In this document: piece by piece, positions 52,100 to 60,555 of the stretch | Position numbering within the stretch: position 1 is the first letter of the stretch | Layout: the number at the start of each line of letters is the position of its first letter | Source of the DNA: Nocardioides potassii | GTDB lineage: Bacteria; Actinomycetota; Actinomycetes; Propionibacteriales; Nocardioidaceae | Assembly: GCF_021648885.1 (NCBI RefSeq) | Contig: NZ_JAKJHZ010000007.1 | Span: 1-64,000, forward strand | Length of the DNA stretch: 64,000 nt | Direction of reading: 5' to 3' | Program-made: the position numbers and the translations under genes | The notes under the pieces: generated by a model | Database searches by the model: none | What the model saw: only the letters and a program-made list of their open reading frames with translations | What the model was told of the DNA's origin: nothing

Positions 52100-53502
52100 T
52101 CTTTGCCTCTTGTCGGTGTAGGTGATTCGGCGTGAGGGGCGGCCGCGACGCGACCAGATTGGTTGGTCTCGTTGGACTGGCTGGACTGACCGCCCCCGCC
52201 GACCCCGCCGACCCCGCCGCCGTCGTCCGCGTCACCCCTGTCGCCCTGATCGGAGCGCCGCATGAGCGCGAGCAGCTCGCGCACAGCGAGCTCGGCGAAG
52301 GCGCCGTCGTTGATGTGCAGGGGCGTTCTGATCACTCGTGTGTCGGAGCCGCTGAGCGCCTTGACCAAGTCGTCGGCAAGTGCGGCGCGGGCTGCGCTGT
52401 CCTCGAAGGGCTGCCCCGGGGCGTCGAGCGCAGATACGCCGCCATCAGGGACGATCACGACCGAAGGGCCGGTCGATGCCGCGACGCGCGACCCGATACT
52501 GAGACCGATCTGACGCGACTCCTCGACGGTGGTGCGCATCAGGGTGTTCTCGGCGTTGTGGTGGTAGAACGTCCGCCCCGTGAAGCGGGCAGGCACTGTG
52601 TCGGGGCGGCCGAAGTTCACCATGTCGGTGGCGCCGACCGAGACGACCTGCGGGATGCCGGCGCGCGCCGCCGCGTTGAGTCTGTCAGCGCCGGCGCTGA
52701 GGATCCCCCCGACAACTTCGTCCGCCCACTCGGTGGTGGTCAGGTCCAGGACTGCGGCGAAGTGGCCTTCGGCGCACAGTCGCTCCAATGTCCGGCCCCC
52801 GGCTCCCGTGGCGTGGAACACGACAACCTCGCACCCGGCCTCCTCGAGCAGCTCACGGCTGCGAAGCACCGCCGGGGTGGTGACCCCGAACATCGAGGCA
52901 GCCACGACCGGGCGTTGTTCGACGGCGGACGGGCGGCGGTCACCCTCTCGGATCGACAGGCCCTGCACCATTCCTGCCATCGCGTCGGCGGCGGCGGTGT
53001 AGGTCAGCCTCGAGACGGAGTTGACGCCGGCGACGTCCACCACGCTGGGGAACAGCACGATGTCGCTGGTGCCGAGGTAGTTGCTCGTGTCGCCGGCCGC
53101 GATCGTGGACAGGATCACCTTGGGCATGCCCAGCGGCAGCTCGCGCATGACGGCCGAACCGATGGTGGTGCCTGCGCCGCCCCCGAGTGCGAAGACCCCG
53201 TCGACCTCGCCGTCCGCGTGCAGTTGTGCGACGAGGAGTCGTGCGCCGCTGCCCATCGCTGCCACAGCGCGCGAGCGGTCCCGAGCTTCGCGGAGTTCCT
53301 GGAGGCTGGTGCCGGCGAGTTCGGCGACTTGGGCGGCGCTGTGGTCGGGGACGACGGGCGGGTCCCCGACCACGCTGTAGTCGACCAGAGTGACAGCGAT
53401 GCCCCAACTCTGCAGGCGCGCGCGCACGAAGGCGGCGTCGTCGGCTTTCGTGTCCAAAGCAGCCAGGAGGACGACGCGTGGACGGGCGGTGTGCTCGGGC
53501 AT
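52096..53502 (-). CDS. Tm-1-like ATP-binding domain protein (UPF0261)
   Basis: A 468-residue protein. Traits: VVLLAALDTKADDAAFVRAR, FALGGGAGTTIGSAVMRELP, KVILSTIAAGDTSNYLGTSD, PSVVDVAGVNSVSR, VVFHATGAGGRTLERL, FYHHNAENTLMRTTVEE. This is the family of the tomato virus-resistance protein Tm-1 N-terminal domain. Bacterial members are usually adjacent to a PEP-hydrolase-like TIM barrel, as here. Their reaction is unknown, but operon context points to catabolism. The last about 50 residues are a Gly/Ser/Gln-rich disordered tail. It overlaps genes on both sides. Confidence 0.9.
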   Translation of the reverse strand: MPEHTARPRVVLLAALDTKADDAAFVRARLQSWGIAVTLVDYSVVGDPPVVPDHSAAQVAELAGTSLQELREARDRSRAVAAMGSGARLLVAQLHADGEVDGVFALGGGAGTTIGSAVMRELPLGMPKVILSTIAAGDTSNYLGTSDIVLFPSVVDVAGVNSVSRLTYTAAADAMAGMVQGLSIREGDRRPSAVEQRPVVAASMFGVTTPAVLRSRELLEEAGCEVVVFHATGAGGRTLERLCAEGHFAAVLDLTTTEWADEVVGGILSAGADRLNAAARAGIPQVVSVGATDMVNFGRPDTVPARFTGRTFYHHNAENTLMRTTVEESRQIGLSIGSRVAASTGPSVVIVPDGGVSALDAPGQPFEDSAARAALADDLVKALSGSDTRVIRTPLHINDGAFAELAVRELLALMRRSDQGDRGDADDGGGVGGVGGGGQSSQSNETNQSGRVAAAPHAESPTPTRGKE

Positions 53503-54395
53503 CAGATCGTCAGGATCCCGCCGTTGACGTCGATGGTGGCGCCGTTGACGAAGCGGGAGAGGTCGGAGAGGAGGAACAGGATGACGGCCACGACGTCCTG
53601 CTCGTACACGTTGCGGCCGAGCGGGGTCTGGTTCGCCAGGACGACGAGGTCTTCCTGCCGGTCAAGGTCGGTGAGCAGGTCGTTCATCCGGGCTCCGACG
53701 ATGCCGCCCGGACAGATGGAGTTGGCGCGGATGTTCTGGGGGCCGAACTCCTTGGCGAGGTGCCGCGTCAATCCGAGGACCCCCGCCTTAGCGGCCGAGT
53801 AGTGGCACCCGAGGAAGGGGCTGCTCGTTCGCCCGGCCAGGGAGGAGATGCTGACGAGCGCACCACCTCCGGCTGTTGCAATATGGGGGAGGAATGCCTG
53901 GTAGGTGACGAAGGCGCCCTTGAGGTTCGAGTCGAGGATGAGGTCCCACTCGTCACTGTCGACGTCAAGGGTCGGGCGCTGCGCTCGGTACGCGCCGGCG
54001 CTGTAGACGACGTTGTGGACGGCACCGAATGTGTCGACGGTGGCCTCGGCCACCTTCGCCATCTCGGCCGGGACGGTGCAGTCACCGACCAGAGTGACAA
54101 CGCGGTCGGAGTGCTGGGACAGTTCTCTCGCGGCGGTCTCGACTCTCGTCGGGTCGATGTCAGTGACGGCGACCCGAGCGCCCATCTCGAGTAGCTGCTC
54201 CGCTGCGGCTCGTCCGGTGCCTCGCGCCCCGCCGGCGATGACGGTTACCGTCGACGCGAGGCTCTTCTCGATGCCCTCCCAGTTGAACTTGTCGTTGAGA
54301 GTCGCGTCCATGTCGGTCGCCGCCCTTTCTGCTCCGGTGGTTTGGGCGCCTCCGCCGTCACGAGCGGCGGTGGCGTGGTTGGGTTGAGTGGTCAT
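53502..54395 (-). CDS. SDR family oxidoreductase
   Basis: A 297-residue short-chain dehydrogenase: VTVIAGGARGTGRAAAEQLL (TGxxxGxG-like loop as GGARGTG), VYSAGAYRAQRP, SISSLAGRTSSPFLGCHYSA with AKAGVLGL (Ser, Tyr, Lys) and the ending TIDVNGGILTI. The first 45 residues are not conserved. The ATG at 54395 is accepted because it overlaps the previous stop (ATGA). It probably acts on an intermediate of the same pathway. Confidence 0.9.
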   Translation of the reverse strand: MTTQPNHATAARDGGGAQTTGAERAATDMDATLNDKFNWEGIEKSLASTVTVIAGGARGTGRAAAEQLLEMGARVAVTDIDPTRVETAARELSQHSDRVVTLVGDCTVPAEMAKVAEATVDTFGAVHNVVYSAGAYRAQRPTLDVDSDEWDLILDSNLKGAFVTYQAFLPHIATAGGGALVSISSLAGRTSSPFLGCHYSAAKAGVLGLTRHLAKEFGPQNIRANSICPGGIVGARMNDLLTDLDRQEDLVVLANQTPLGRNVYEQDVVAVILFLLSDLSRFVNGATIDVNGGILTI

Positions 54396-55228
54396 GCGGT
54401 GCGAGCCGACTTGAACGCCTCGGTAGTGCTCACGAGTGCTTCCTCGACGGGGAGCCGTTCCATGCTGGAGGCGCCGACGAAGCCCACGGCATTCGTGCGG
54501 GTCATGACGTACTCGGCATCCTCGGGGGTGGCGATGGGTCCGCCGTGACACAGAACGATGACGTCCGGGTTCTCCTGCTTGGCCGCGTCCCCGATGGCCT
54601 GCGTGCGCTCGCAGGCGTCGTCAAGGGAGAAGGCGCCGTCGGCGGCCATGCCGATGCTGCCGCCGACGGTGAGGCCCATGTGTGCGATGACTGCGTCTGC
54701 CCCGGCGCTGACCATCGCCTTCGCCTCGTCTGGGGTGAAGACGTAGACGGCTGTGAACAGGCCCTTCTCGTGGGCTAGACGGATCATTTCCACCTCGCGT
54801 TCGAAGCCGAGGCCGGAGGCTTCGAGCTCGTGACGGATTCGACCGTCGAAGAGTCCGACGGTGGGGAAGTTGTTCACTCCTGAGAACCCCGCGGCGACGA
54901 CCTGATCCAAGAAGACGCCGAGGTCGCGTGTGGGGTCGGTGCCGTTGACGCCCGCGAGGACGGGGACGTCGCGGACCACGGGGAGGACTTCGCGCTCCCC
55001 CATCTCCATCACGATGGCGTTGGCGTCCCCGAGCGGAAGGAGGCCGCACATGCTGCTGTGTCCGGCCATCCGGAACCGTCCGGAGTTGTAGATGATGACG
55101 AGGTCGGCGCCGCCGCGCTCGATGAACTTGGCTGAGATGCCTGTCCCGGCTCCGGCTCCGACGATCGCCTTCTTCTCCTGGACCTGCGCCTCGAGCCGGG
55201 CGATGACCTGCTGCCTGGTGTGTGTCAT
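54392..55228 (-). CDS. PEP-hydrolase-like TIM-barrel protein
   Basis: A 278-residue protein of the phosphoenolpyruvate hydrolase / TIM-barrel signal family: KKAIVGAGAGTGISAKFIER, GADLVIIYNSGRFRMAGHSS, VLAGVNGTDPTRDLGVFLDQ, GVNNFPTVGLFDGRIRHELE, MGLTVGGSIG and VLCHGGPIATPEDAEYV. The fold suggests C-C bond cleavage or hydrolysis of a keto-acid. The pairing with a Tm-1-like protein is widespread, and their joint reaction is not established. The start is ATG 55228. Confidence 0.88.
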   Translation of the reverse strand: MTHTRQQVIARLEAQVQEKKAIVGAGAGTGISAKFIERGGADLVIIYNSGRFRMAGHSSMCGLLPLGDANAIVMEMGEREVLPVVRDVPVLAGVNGTDPTRDLGVFLDQVVAAGFSGVNNFPTVGLFDGRIRHELEASGLGFEREVEMIRLAHEKGLFTAVYVFTPDEAKAMVSAGADAVIAHMGLTVGGSIGMAADGAFSLDDACERTQAIGDAAKQENPDVIVLCHGGPIATPEDAEYVMTRTNAVGFVGASSMERLPVEEALVSTTEAFKSARTA

Positions 55229-55324
55229 GAGTGTCAACCCTCGACGGCGTCCTGCCGTCGCCTTTCTGTTGTGGTTCTGCGGTGTCAGCACGACGCGAGG
55301 TCGCGGCTGGTCCGGGCGGACCGG

Positions 55325-56362
55325 CTACTTCTTCTTGGCCAGGGCGACGGCGATGATGATGATCACGCCCTGGATGATGATCTGTTGCGAGACGTCCGTC
55401 CCCGCGAGGATCAGGCCGTTGTTGATCAGCCCGATGAACACGGCTCCGACCGCGGAGCCGACGACTCGGCCGTTGCCGCCGAACAGGCTGGTTCCGCCGA
55501 GCACGACGGCCGCGATGACGGAGAGCTCGTCCCCGGTTCCCCACTGGTAACGCCCCGTCTGCAGCCGCCCCGCGTAGAGCATCCCGGCGATCGACGCCAC
55601 CACCGCGGAGACCAGGAGCACGTAGAAGGTGATGCGCCGTGTGCGCACGCCGCTGAACTGGGCTGCGACGGCGTTGCCGCCCGTGGCGAGGACCTGGCGC
55701 CCGTAACGGGTCTTGTTCAGGACGACTACGCCGACGCCGACTGCGAGTGCGGCCCACACCAGGAGTGTTGGCGCCGGGCCGATCTCCCCGGACCCGAACG
55801 CGTTCGTGAACGTCGTGTCCAGGATGGGAACCGGTTGGAAGTTGGACATCCATTGAGCGATCCCGCCAGCGATGCCCAGCATTGCCAGGGTCACCAGGAA
55901 CGAGGGGATCCTCAGCAGCGCGACGAGGGTGCCGTTCACGATTCCGACGGCGGCACCCACGCCGAGACCAGCAAGGATGCCGATTGCGGCGCTGCCCGTA
56001 GAGGCGATCGTCATGGCGACAACGACGCTGGACAGCCCGGCGACGGCTCCGATCGACAGGTCGATCTGCGCCGACGCGATGACGAAGGTGCCGGCGACCG
56101 CCATCACCACGATGATCGCGGTCTGGCGGGCGATGTTGAGCAGGTTGTTGGTGTTGAGAAAGCCGTCGTCCCTCAAGAAGATGGCGAAGAGGCAGAAGAC
56201 GACTGCGAAGCCGATGTAGATGGCGTAGTCGCGCCAGTCCAGGCGGGCCCGCAGCGCGGGCCTTTCCGGCGGTCGACTGCGGTCGTCGGCGAGCGACTCC
56301 GCATTCGCGCCGGGGGTGGACTCTTGGTGCGCCGACTGGGCGTCGCGTGATTGCGTGGTCAC
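55325..56362 (-). CDS. Ribose-type ABC transporter permease
   Basis: A 345-residue RbsC-like permease with about nine helices. Traits: FLNTNNLLNIARQTAIIVVM, AQIDLSIGAVAGLSSVVVAM, GTLVALLRIPSFLVTLAMLG, GRQVLATGGNAVAAQFSGVR, VVLGGTSLFGGNGRVVGSAV. The GTG at 56362 is chosen because AAGGAG lies 9 bases upstream; it follows the ATPase stop by one base. The first about 45 residues are hydrophilic. Confidence 0.93.
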   Translation of the reverse strand: MTTQSRDAQSAHQESTPGANAESLADDRSRPPERPALRARLDWRDYAIYIGFAVVFCLFAIFLRDDGFLNTNNLLNIARQTAIIVVMAVAGTFVIASAQIDLSIGAVAGLSSVVVAMTIASTGSAAIGILAGLGVGAAVGIVNGTLVALLRIPSFLVTLAMLGIAGGIAQWMSNFQPVPILDTTFTNAFGSGEIGPAPTLLVWAALAVGVGVVVLNKTRYGRQVLATGGNAVAAQFSGVRTRRITFYVLLVSAVVASIAGMLYAGRLQTGRYQWGTGDELSVIAAVVLGGTSLFGGNGRVVGSAVGAVFIGLINNGLILAGTDVSQQIIIQGVIIIIAVALAKKK

Positions 56363-56363
56363 G

Positions 56364-57980
56364 TCAGTTGACTCCTTGGACTGCGAGCTGGAGGGCTTCT
56401 TCGTCCGCAATGTCGGAGCGGTCAAGCTCTTCGTGGATGCGTCCGGCCCGAAGGACGAGGACCCGGTCAGCGACCGACAGCAGCTCCTCGAGCTCAGACG
56501 AGATGACGATGATCGCTGCGCCCGTGTCGGCGATGTCGAGCACGAGCTGCATGATTTCGGTCTTGGTGGCGATGTCGACGCCCTTGGTTGGTTCGTCGAG
56601 GATCAACACCCGCGGCGCTTGGCCGACGTGCTGCAGGCCGAGCCACTTGGAGATGACGACCTTCTGCTGGTTGCCCCCGGAGAGCCGCCCCACGGTCTCG
56701 TTGAGGGCCGAGGCCCTGATGTCGAGGCGGCTCATCAAGCCGGCGCACAGTTTGCTCCCGCGTCCGTCGTCGATGAGCGGCCCGCGCCCGAGCTTGCCGA
56801 GGCTGGGGAGAAGCAGGTTGGTTCGCACGGTGTGCCCTAGGACCAGCCCCTGCTGGGCGCGATCCTCGGGTACCAGCACGATGCCGGCGTCGATGGCGTC
56901 CTGAGGTCCTCTGATGCGCAGCGACCGGCCGTCGAGGAAGACTTGGCCAGCGTCCATCCGCTCGATGCCGAACAGACAGTTGGCGATCTCGGTCCGGCCG
57001 CTGCCAATGAGCCCCGCGAGCCCCAGTACCTCGCCCGCTGCCACGTCGAATGAGACTTCCTGAACGCGGTGACCGGAGGTCAGGCCGCGAATAGAAAGGA
57101 CCGGCGCGCTCGAGCGTGTGCTCGCGAACTTGGGCTCGCCGCGTTTCAGGCCATGGAGGATCTCGCTCCCAACGATGGACTCCACCACCTTCGCCGAGGG
57201 CACTTCGGCGACGGGGCCCGTGAGCACGGTGCGACCGTCCCGTATCACCGTCAGACTGTCAGCGACGCGCTCGATCTCGGCCATCCGGTGTGAGATGTAA
57301 ATGACGGAGATGTCTTGGTCTCGCAGCCGGTCGATCAGGCTGAACAGTTGTTCGACTTCGTGGTACGGCAGGCTGGCGGTGGGTTCGTCCATGATGAGGA
57401 TTCGGGCGTCCAGGCTCAGCGCCTTGGCTATCTCGGTGAGCTGCCAGTAGCCCACGGGCAGGTCTGAGAGAACTGTTCGGGGCTCGATGTCGGCACCCAT
57501 CCGGTCGAGGATCTCTGTTGACTTGCGGATCATCGTGGCGTCGTCGGTGAGACCGAATCGGCGCGGTTCCCGTCCCAGGAAGATGTTGCGGGCGACCGAG
57601 AGTGACGGGATGAGGCTGAACTCCTGGAACACCATGCCGATGCCGGCGGCTTTCGCGTCGTGCGGCGAGGTGAACTCGACGGCTTGACCGTCCACCTCGA
57701 CCCGGCCGGCGTCGTGAGTGTGCACCCCTTGCAAGATCTTCATCAAGGTGGACTTGCCCGCGCCGTTGCCCCCCAACAGTGCGTGCACTTCGCCGCGCTT
57801 GACCTCCAAGTCGACGCCGCGAAGCACCTCGAACTTCCCGAAGGCCTTGCGGACTCCGGTCATCGACACGGCGGGCGGGCCTGCTGCGTGCGGGGCCGCT
57901 TGGAGGCCGGCACGCTCGTTCGGGTCCCCTCCTTGCGGCGGGGAGGCGTGGGCCCAGTGTGACTCGCGCGGGACGGACAT
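56364..57980 (-). CDS. Sugar ABC transporter ATP-binding protein, RbsA type
   Basis: A 538-residue protein with two ATPase halves. First: VHALLGGNGAGKSTLMKIL, LPVGYWQLTEIAKALSLDAR, ILIMDEPTASL. Second: LAGLIGSGRTEIANCLFGI, GRLSGGNQQKVVISKWLGL, VLILDEPTKGVDIATKTEIM. In the first half the signature is PVGYWQ rather than LSVGQQQ, a noticeable change. Its ATG shares a base with the stop of the binding-protein gene (TGATG). About 40 N-terminal residues are extra. Confidence 0.93.
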   Translation of the reverse strand: MSVPRESHWAHASPPQGGDPNERAGLQAAPHAAGPPAVSMTGVRKAFGKFEVLRGVDLEVKRGEVHALLGGNGAGKSTLMKILQGVHTHDAGRVEVDGQAVEFTSPHDAKAAGIGMVFQEFSLIPSLSVARNIFLGREPRRFGLTDDATMIRKSTEILDRMGADIEPRTVLSDLPVGYWQLTEIAKALSLDARILIMDEPTASLPYHEVEQLFSLIDRLRDQDISVIYISHRMAEIERVADSLTVIRDGRTVLTGPVAEVPSAKVVESIVGSEILHGLKRGEPKFASTRSSAPVLSIRGLTSGHRVQEVSFDVAAGEVLGLAGLIGSGRTEIANCLFGIERMDAGQVFLDGRSLRIRGPQDAIDAGIVLVPEDRAQQGLVLGHTVRTNLLLPSLGKLGRGPLIDDGRGSKLCAGLMSRLDIRASALNETVGRLSGGNQQKVVISKWLGLQHVGQAPRVLILDEPTKGVDIATKTEIMQLVLDIADTGAAIIVISSELEELLSVADRVLVLRAGRIHEELDRSDIADEEALQLAVQGVN

Positions 57981-59167
57981 CACTGGCCCAACGCGTCGGT
58001 GAGCTCGGAGGGCGGCTCGACGTCGTAGATCTTGGTCCACGACTCAGCTACGTCGTCGCGGGCTACGGGAACGGAGGGAAGCTCGACGAACGGCGGGGCC
58101 TCCTTGCCGAGCAGCGCGTAACCGGCCAGTGTCGCCTCGGTGAGGCCCTGCTGGTACGGCTGAGCTGCGGCGATGCCCTTGACGAACCCGTCCTGGGCCA
58201 TGTCAAGTGCGACGTTGTTGCCTAGGTCGACGGTGGTCACTGCGAGGTCGTTGCGCCCGCTTGAGCGGGCTGCGTCGATGGCGCCTTCGCATGGCGCGTC
58301 GAAGAAGCACCACACGCCGCCCAGGTCGGGGTGCTTGGTCAGCCATGCGTTCACGGTCTGGCTTCCTTCGCCCTTCCAGTCCGGTCCGAGGAAGCCCTTG
58401 GACTCGACGACCTTCATGTCCGGGTAGTCGGAGGCGATCGTCTCCTCGAACCCCTTCTGGCGCAGCACGTTGGTGGGTGCCTCGGCGGCGTGGTAGACGA
58501 CGCCGACTTCGCCTTCGCCGCACAAGGCTCGCGCCATCTGGTGTGCGCCGAGCACGCCGGCGCCGTAGTTGTCGGTCGCGACGACCGAGACGTAGTCGGA
58601 GCCCGCCTTGAAGTCCTTGGCCGGGTTTTCCATGAACACGAGCTTCACGCCCTGCTCGACGGCCTTGCGGTACGCGGGTGCCAGCGCCGTGGTGTCCAGG
58701 GAGGGGATCGACACCATGACGTCGGGCTTTGCGGCCAGAGCGGTCTCGATGTCCGAGAACTGCTTGGCCGGGTCCGCCTGTGCGTCGGTCTTGGCGACGA
58801 TGCGCACGCCGAGCTTGTCGAACTCCTTGTTGATGGCGGCGACCTGCGCGTTGCTCCAACTGTCGCCCGAGAAGTGCATCACGACGGCAGCAGTGGCCTT
58901 CATCTGTCGGATCTGCTCGACCTCCTCAGCGGTGAGCTCGATCGTCCCGGCGTCGGCGGACGTCTCCCCGTAGGGGCCCTTTCCCAGCACGGCACCTGAG
59001 GAGTAGGCGGCGATGGCGTCGTCGTACGGCTTGGTGTCGCAGTTCTTGCTAGCACCGGTGCTGGAGTCGGCACTTGAACAGGCGACCAGCGCAGTGGCGC
59101 TGAGGGCGGTGGTGGCCAGCGCGGTGATCAGGCGGACGTGCCGGGTCGTACGCAGTGAGCGGGACAT
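57980..59167 (-). CDS. Substrate-binding lipoprotein of ribose-type ABC importer
   Basis: A 395-residue protein with a lipoprotein signal (TALSATALVACSSADSS, Cys as lipid anchor). The two-lobed periplasmic-binding fold of the RbsB/peripla_BP_4 type is seen in AAVVMHFSGDSWSNAQVAAI, DVMVSIPSLDTTALAPAYRK, VKLVFMENPAK, VGVVYHAAEAPTNVLRQKGF and GGVWCFFDAPCEGAIDAARS. It heads the 11-kb run of same-strand genes to 48.3 kb. GAGGA is 4 bases before the ATG. Confidence 0.93.
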   Translation of the reverse strand: MSRSLRTTRHVRLITALATTALSATALVACSSADSSTGASKNCDTKPYDDAIAAYSSGAVLGKGPYGETSADAGTIELTAEEVEQIRQMKATAAVVMHFSGDSWSNAQVAAINKEFDKLGVRIVAKTDAQADPAKQFSDIETALAAKPDVMVSIPSLDTTALAPAYRKAVEQGVKLVFMENPAKDFKAGSDYVSVVATDNYGAGVLGAHQMARALCGEGEVGVVYHAAEAPTNVLRQKGFEETIASDYPDMKVVESKGFLGPDWKGEGSQTVNAWLTKHPDLGGVWCFFDAPCEGAIDAARSSGRNDLAVTTVDLGNNVALDMAQDGFVKGIAAAQPYQQGLTEATLAGYALLGKEAPPFVELPSVPVARDDVAESWTKIYDVEPPSELTDALGQ

Positions 59168-59781
59168 GGGTTCCTCGAATCTGGCGGGGCGGGCCGGCGG
59201 GCACGTTGTTCGCACCTTGCTCCCGAGCGTTCAGCCGGTGTTAATGTCGATCATCAACTTAAATGTGACGACCGTCGCCGTCAATAGTGTGAGGACCACC
59301 ACTTTGAACGTCCCGGTCGGCCAGGCCCGTCGTGGCTAGAGATCCACGACTTAGGGGGTGAGCAAGCAGCCGTACTGACGCAGCACAGGTACCGGCGCTC
59401 GGCGTCCGCCCGTACTTGGCCCGCGTAAGAAGGTCGCTGGTTCTGAACGCGCGACGTCAGGCGCTCGAGCAATGACATCGCCACGCCTGCAAGAACCCAG
59501 CCGCGCTGGGAAGTGGCGGACCTCGCGACCGCCCAAGGCCCTGGCAACAGACGCCGCGTAGTGCGAACTCGTCCAAGCAGCCCTTGTAAGTCCGCGCCGG
59601 CATGGGTGCGGGGCGGCCGTCGGTTATCAAATGGGCCGAGATGTCATGGGCGGGAGGGGGCCCGCGACAGGCGCAAGAACTCATTCCAGTGCTTGCGGAC
59701 GGACAGAAGCCGCAGACGCCGCTCGATAACCGCCGAGGTGGTGCGGCGTCGGGACGGGAGGTGGCCCTGCGTCGGCAAGAC
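59168..59781. other. Promoter region of the importer operon
   Basis: No convincing gene is seen. An AT-rich patch (59238-59290) holds the likely promoter for the run of genes read leftward. GACCGTCGCCGTCAA at 59270-59284 matches GACCGTCAGCGTAAA at 62054-62068 in 12 of 15 positions, and may be a shared regulator site. Confidence 0.5.
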
Positions 59782-60291
59782 TCAGGCGTCGTCGGATTGT
59801 TGATCGCCGATGATGAGGTCGCTCAACAGTCGGATCGCGCCGACTGCGCGAGGGAGGCCGCAGTAGCCACCCACTTGAAACACTGCCTCACCGAGCTCAG
59901 CAGGCTTCAAGCCGGCCCGAAGAGCCGCGCGGGCATGAGCGAGGACGTACTCGTCCGAGGCGCCCGAAGCGAGCAGTGCGACCACGTTGACGAGCTGGCG
60001 GTCGCGCAACGACAGCGCCTGCCTCGGATACACGGTGCCGAACAGCGCCGTGATGACGTAGGTGCCAAACCCGGGAACCACGTCGTCGAGACGCTGCATG
60101 TCTTCTGCGGCGCCCGTGCCCTGCAAGAAGTCGAGTATCCGCTCCCCTCGCTGGAGGGCGGCCCCTTCCGAGTGTGCGCCAGCGTCGGCGGTGGCATGCC
60201 GTGGAGTAGCCGCAGCTAGGTCAGTGTCGCGGTCTTCAACGGGGTCGATGTCATAGACGCGGTGCCCGCCATGGTTGCTGCGCTCGATCAT
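59782..60291 (-). CDS. Carboxymuconolactone decarboxylase family protein
   Basis: A 169-residue helical protein of the AhpD/CMD fold: FGTYVITALFGTVYPRQALS, LRDRQLVNVVALLASGASDE, YVLAHARAALRAGLKPAELG, EAVFQVGGYCGLPRAVGAIR. The AhpD CxxC pair is absent; only one Cys (GGYCG) remains, so it is a CMD-type and not a peroxidase. It lies between the aldehyde dehydrogenase and transporter genes. Its reaction in this pathway is unknown. Confidence 0.88.
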   Translation of the reverse strand: MIERSNHGGHRVYDIDPVEDRDTDLAAATPRHATADAGAHSEGAALQRGERILDFLQGTGAAEDMQRLDDVVPGFGTYVITALFGTVYPRQALSLRDRQLVNVVALLASGASDEYVLAHARAALRAGLKPAELGEAVFQVGGYCGLPRAVGAIRLLSDLIIGDQQSDDA

Positions 60292-60513
60292 CGTGTGTCC
60301 GTTCGGTTTGAAGCATGTCCGGCAGAAGCTGAACCCGCAGGAGGACTGGTGATCTAGGTAGTCAGCGGCCGTGAAGCTCGTCCACCTTCGCCGCCCGCGG
60401 CGGCCGCTCCTGCCAGAGCACCGGTGACAATCGGCGCGATGACGCTGGCCGGCTGTCGGCTGGCCGGTCTCGCTTGGAAGTGCCCGGCTTACAAGCGTCT
60501 TGTGGAACCGCCC

Positions 60514-60532
60514 GCGCCCCCGACAGGGGCGC
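60514..60532 (-). terminator. GC-rich hairpin after the aldehyde dehydrogenase gene
   Basis: GCGCCCC (60514-60520) pairs with GGGGCGC (60526-60532) around a 5-base loop, about 25 bases beyond the stop at 60556. More GC-rich pairing is possible outside it. Confidence 0.5.
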
Positions 60533-60555
60533 GGGGACGCGGGCGGCGCGAGGGG

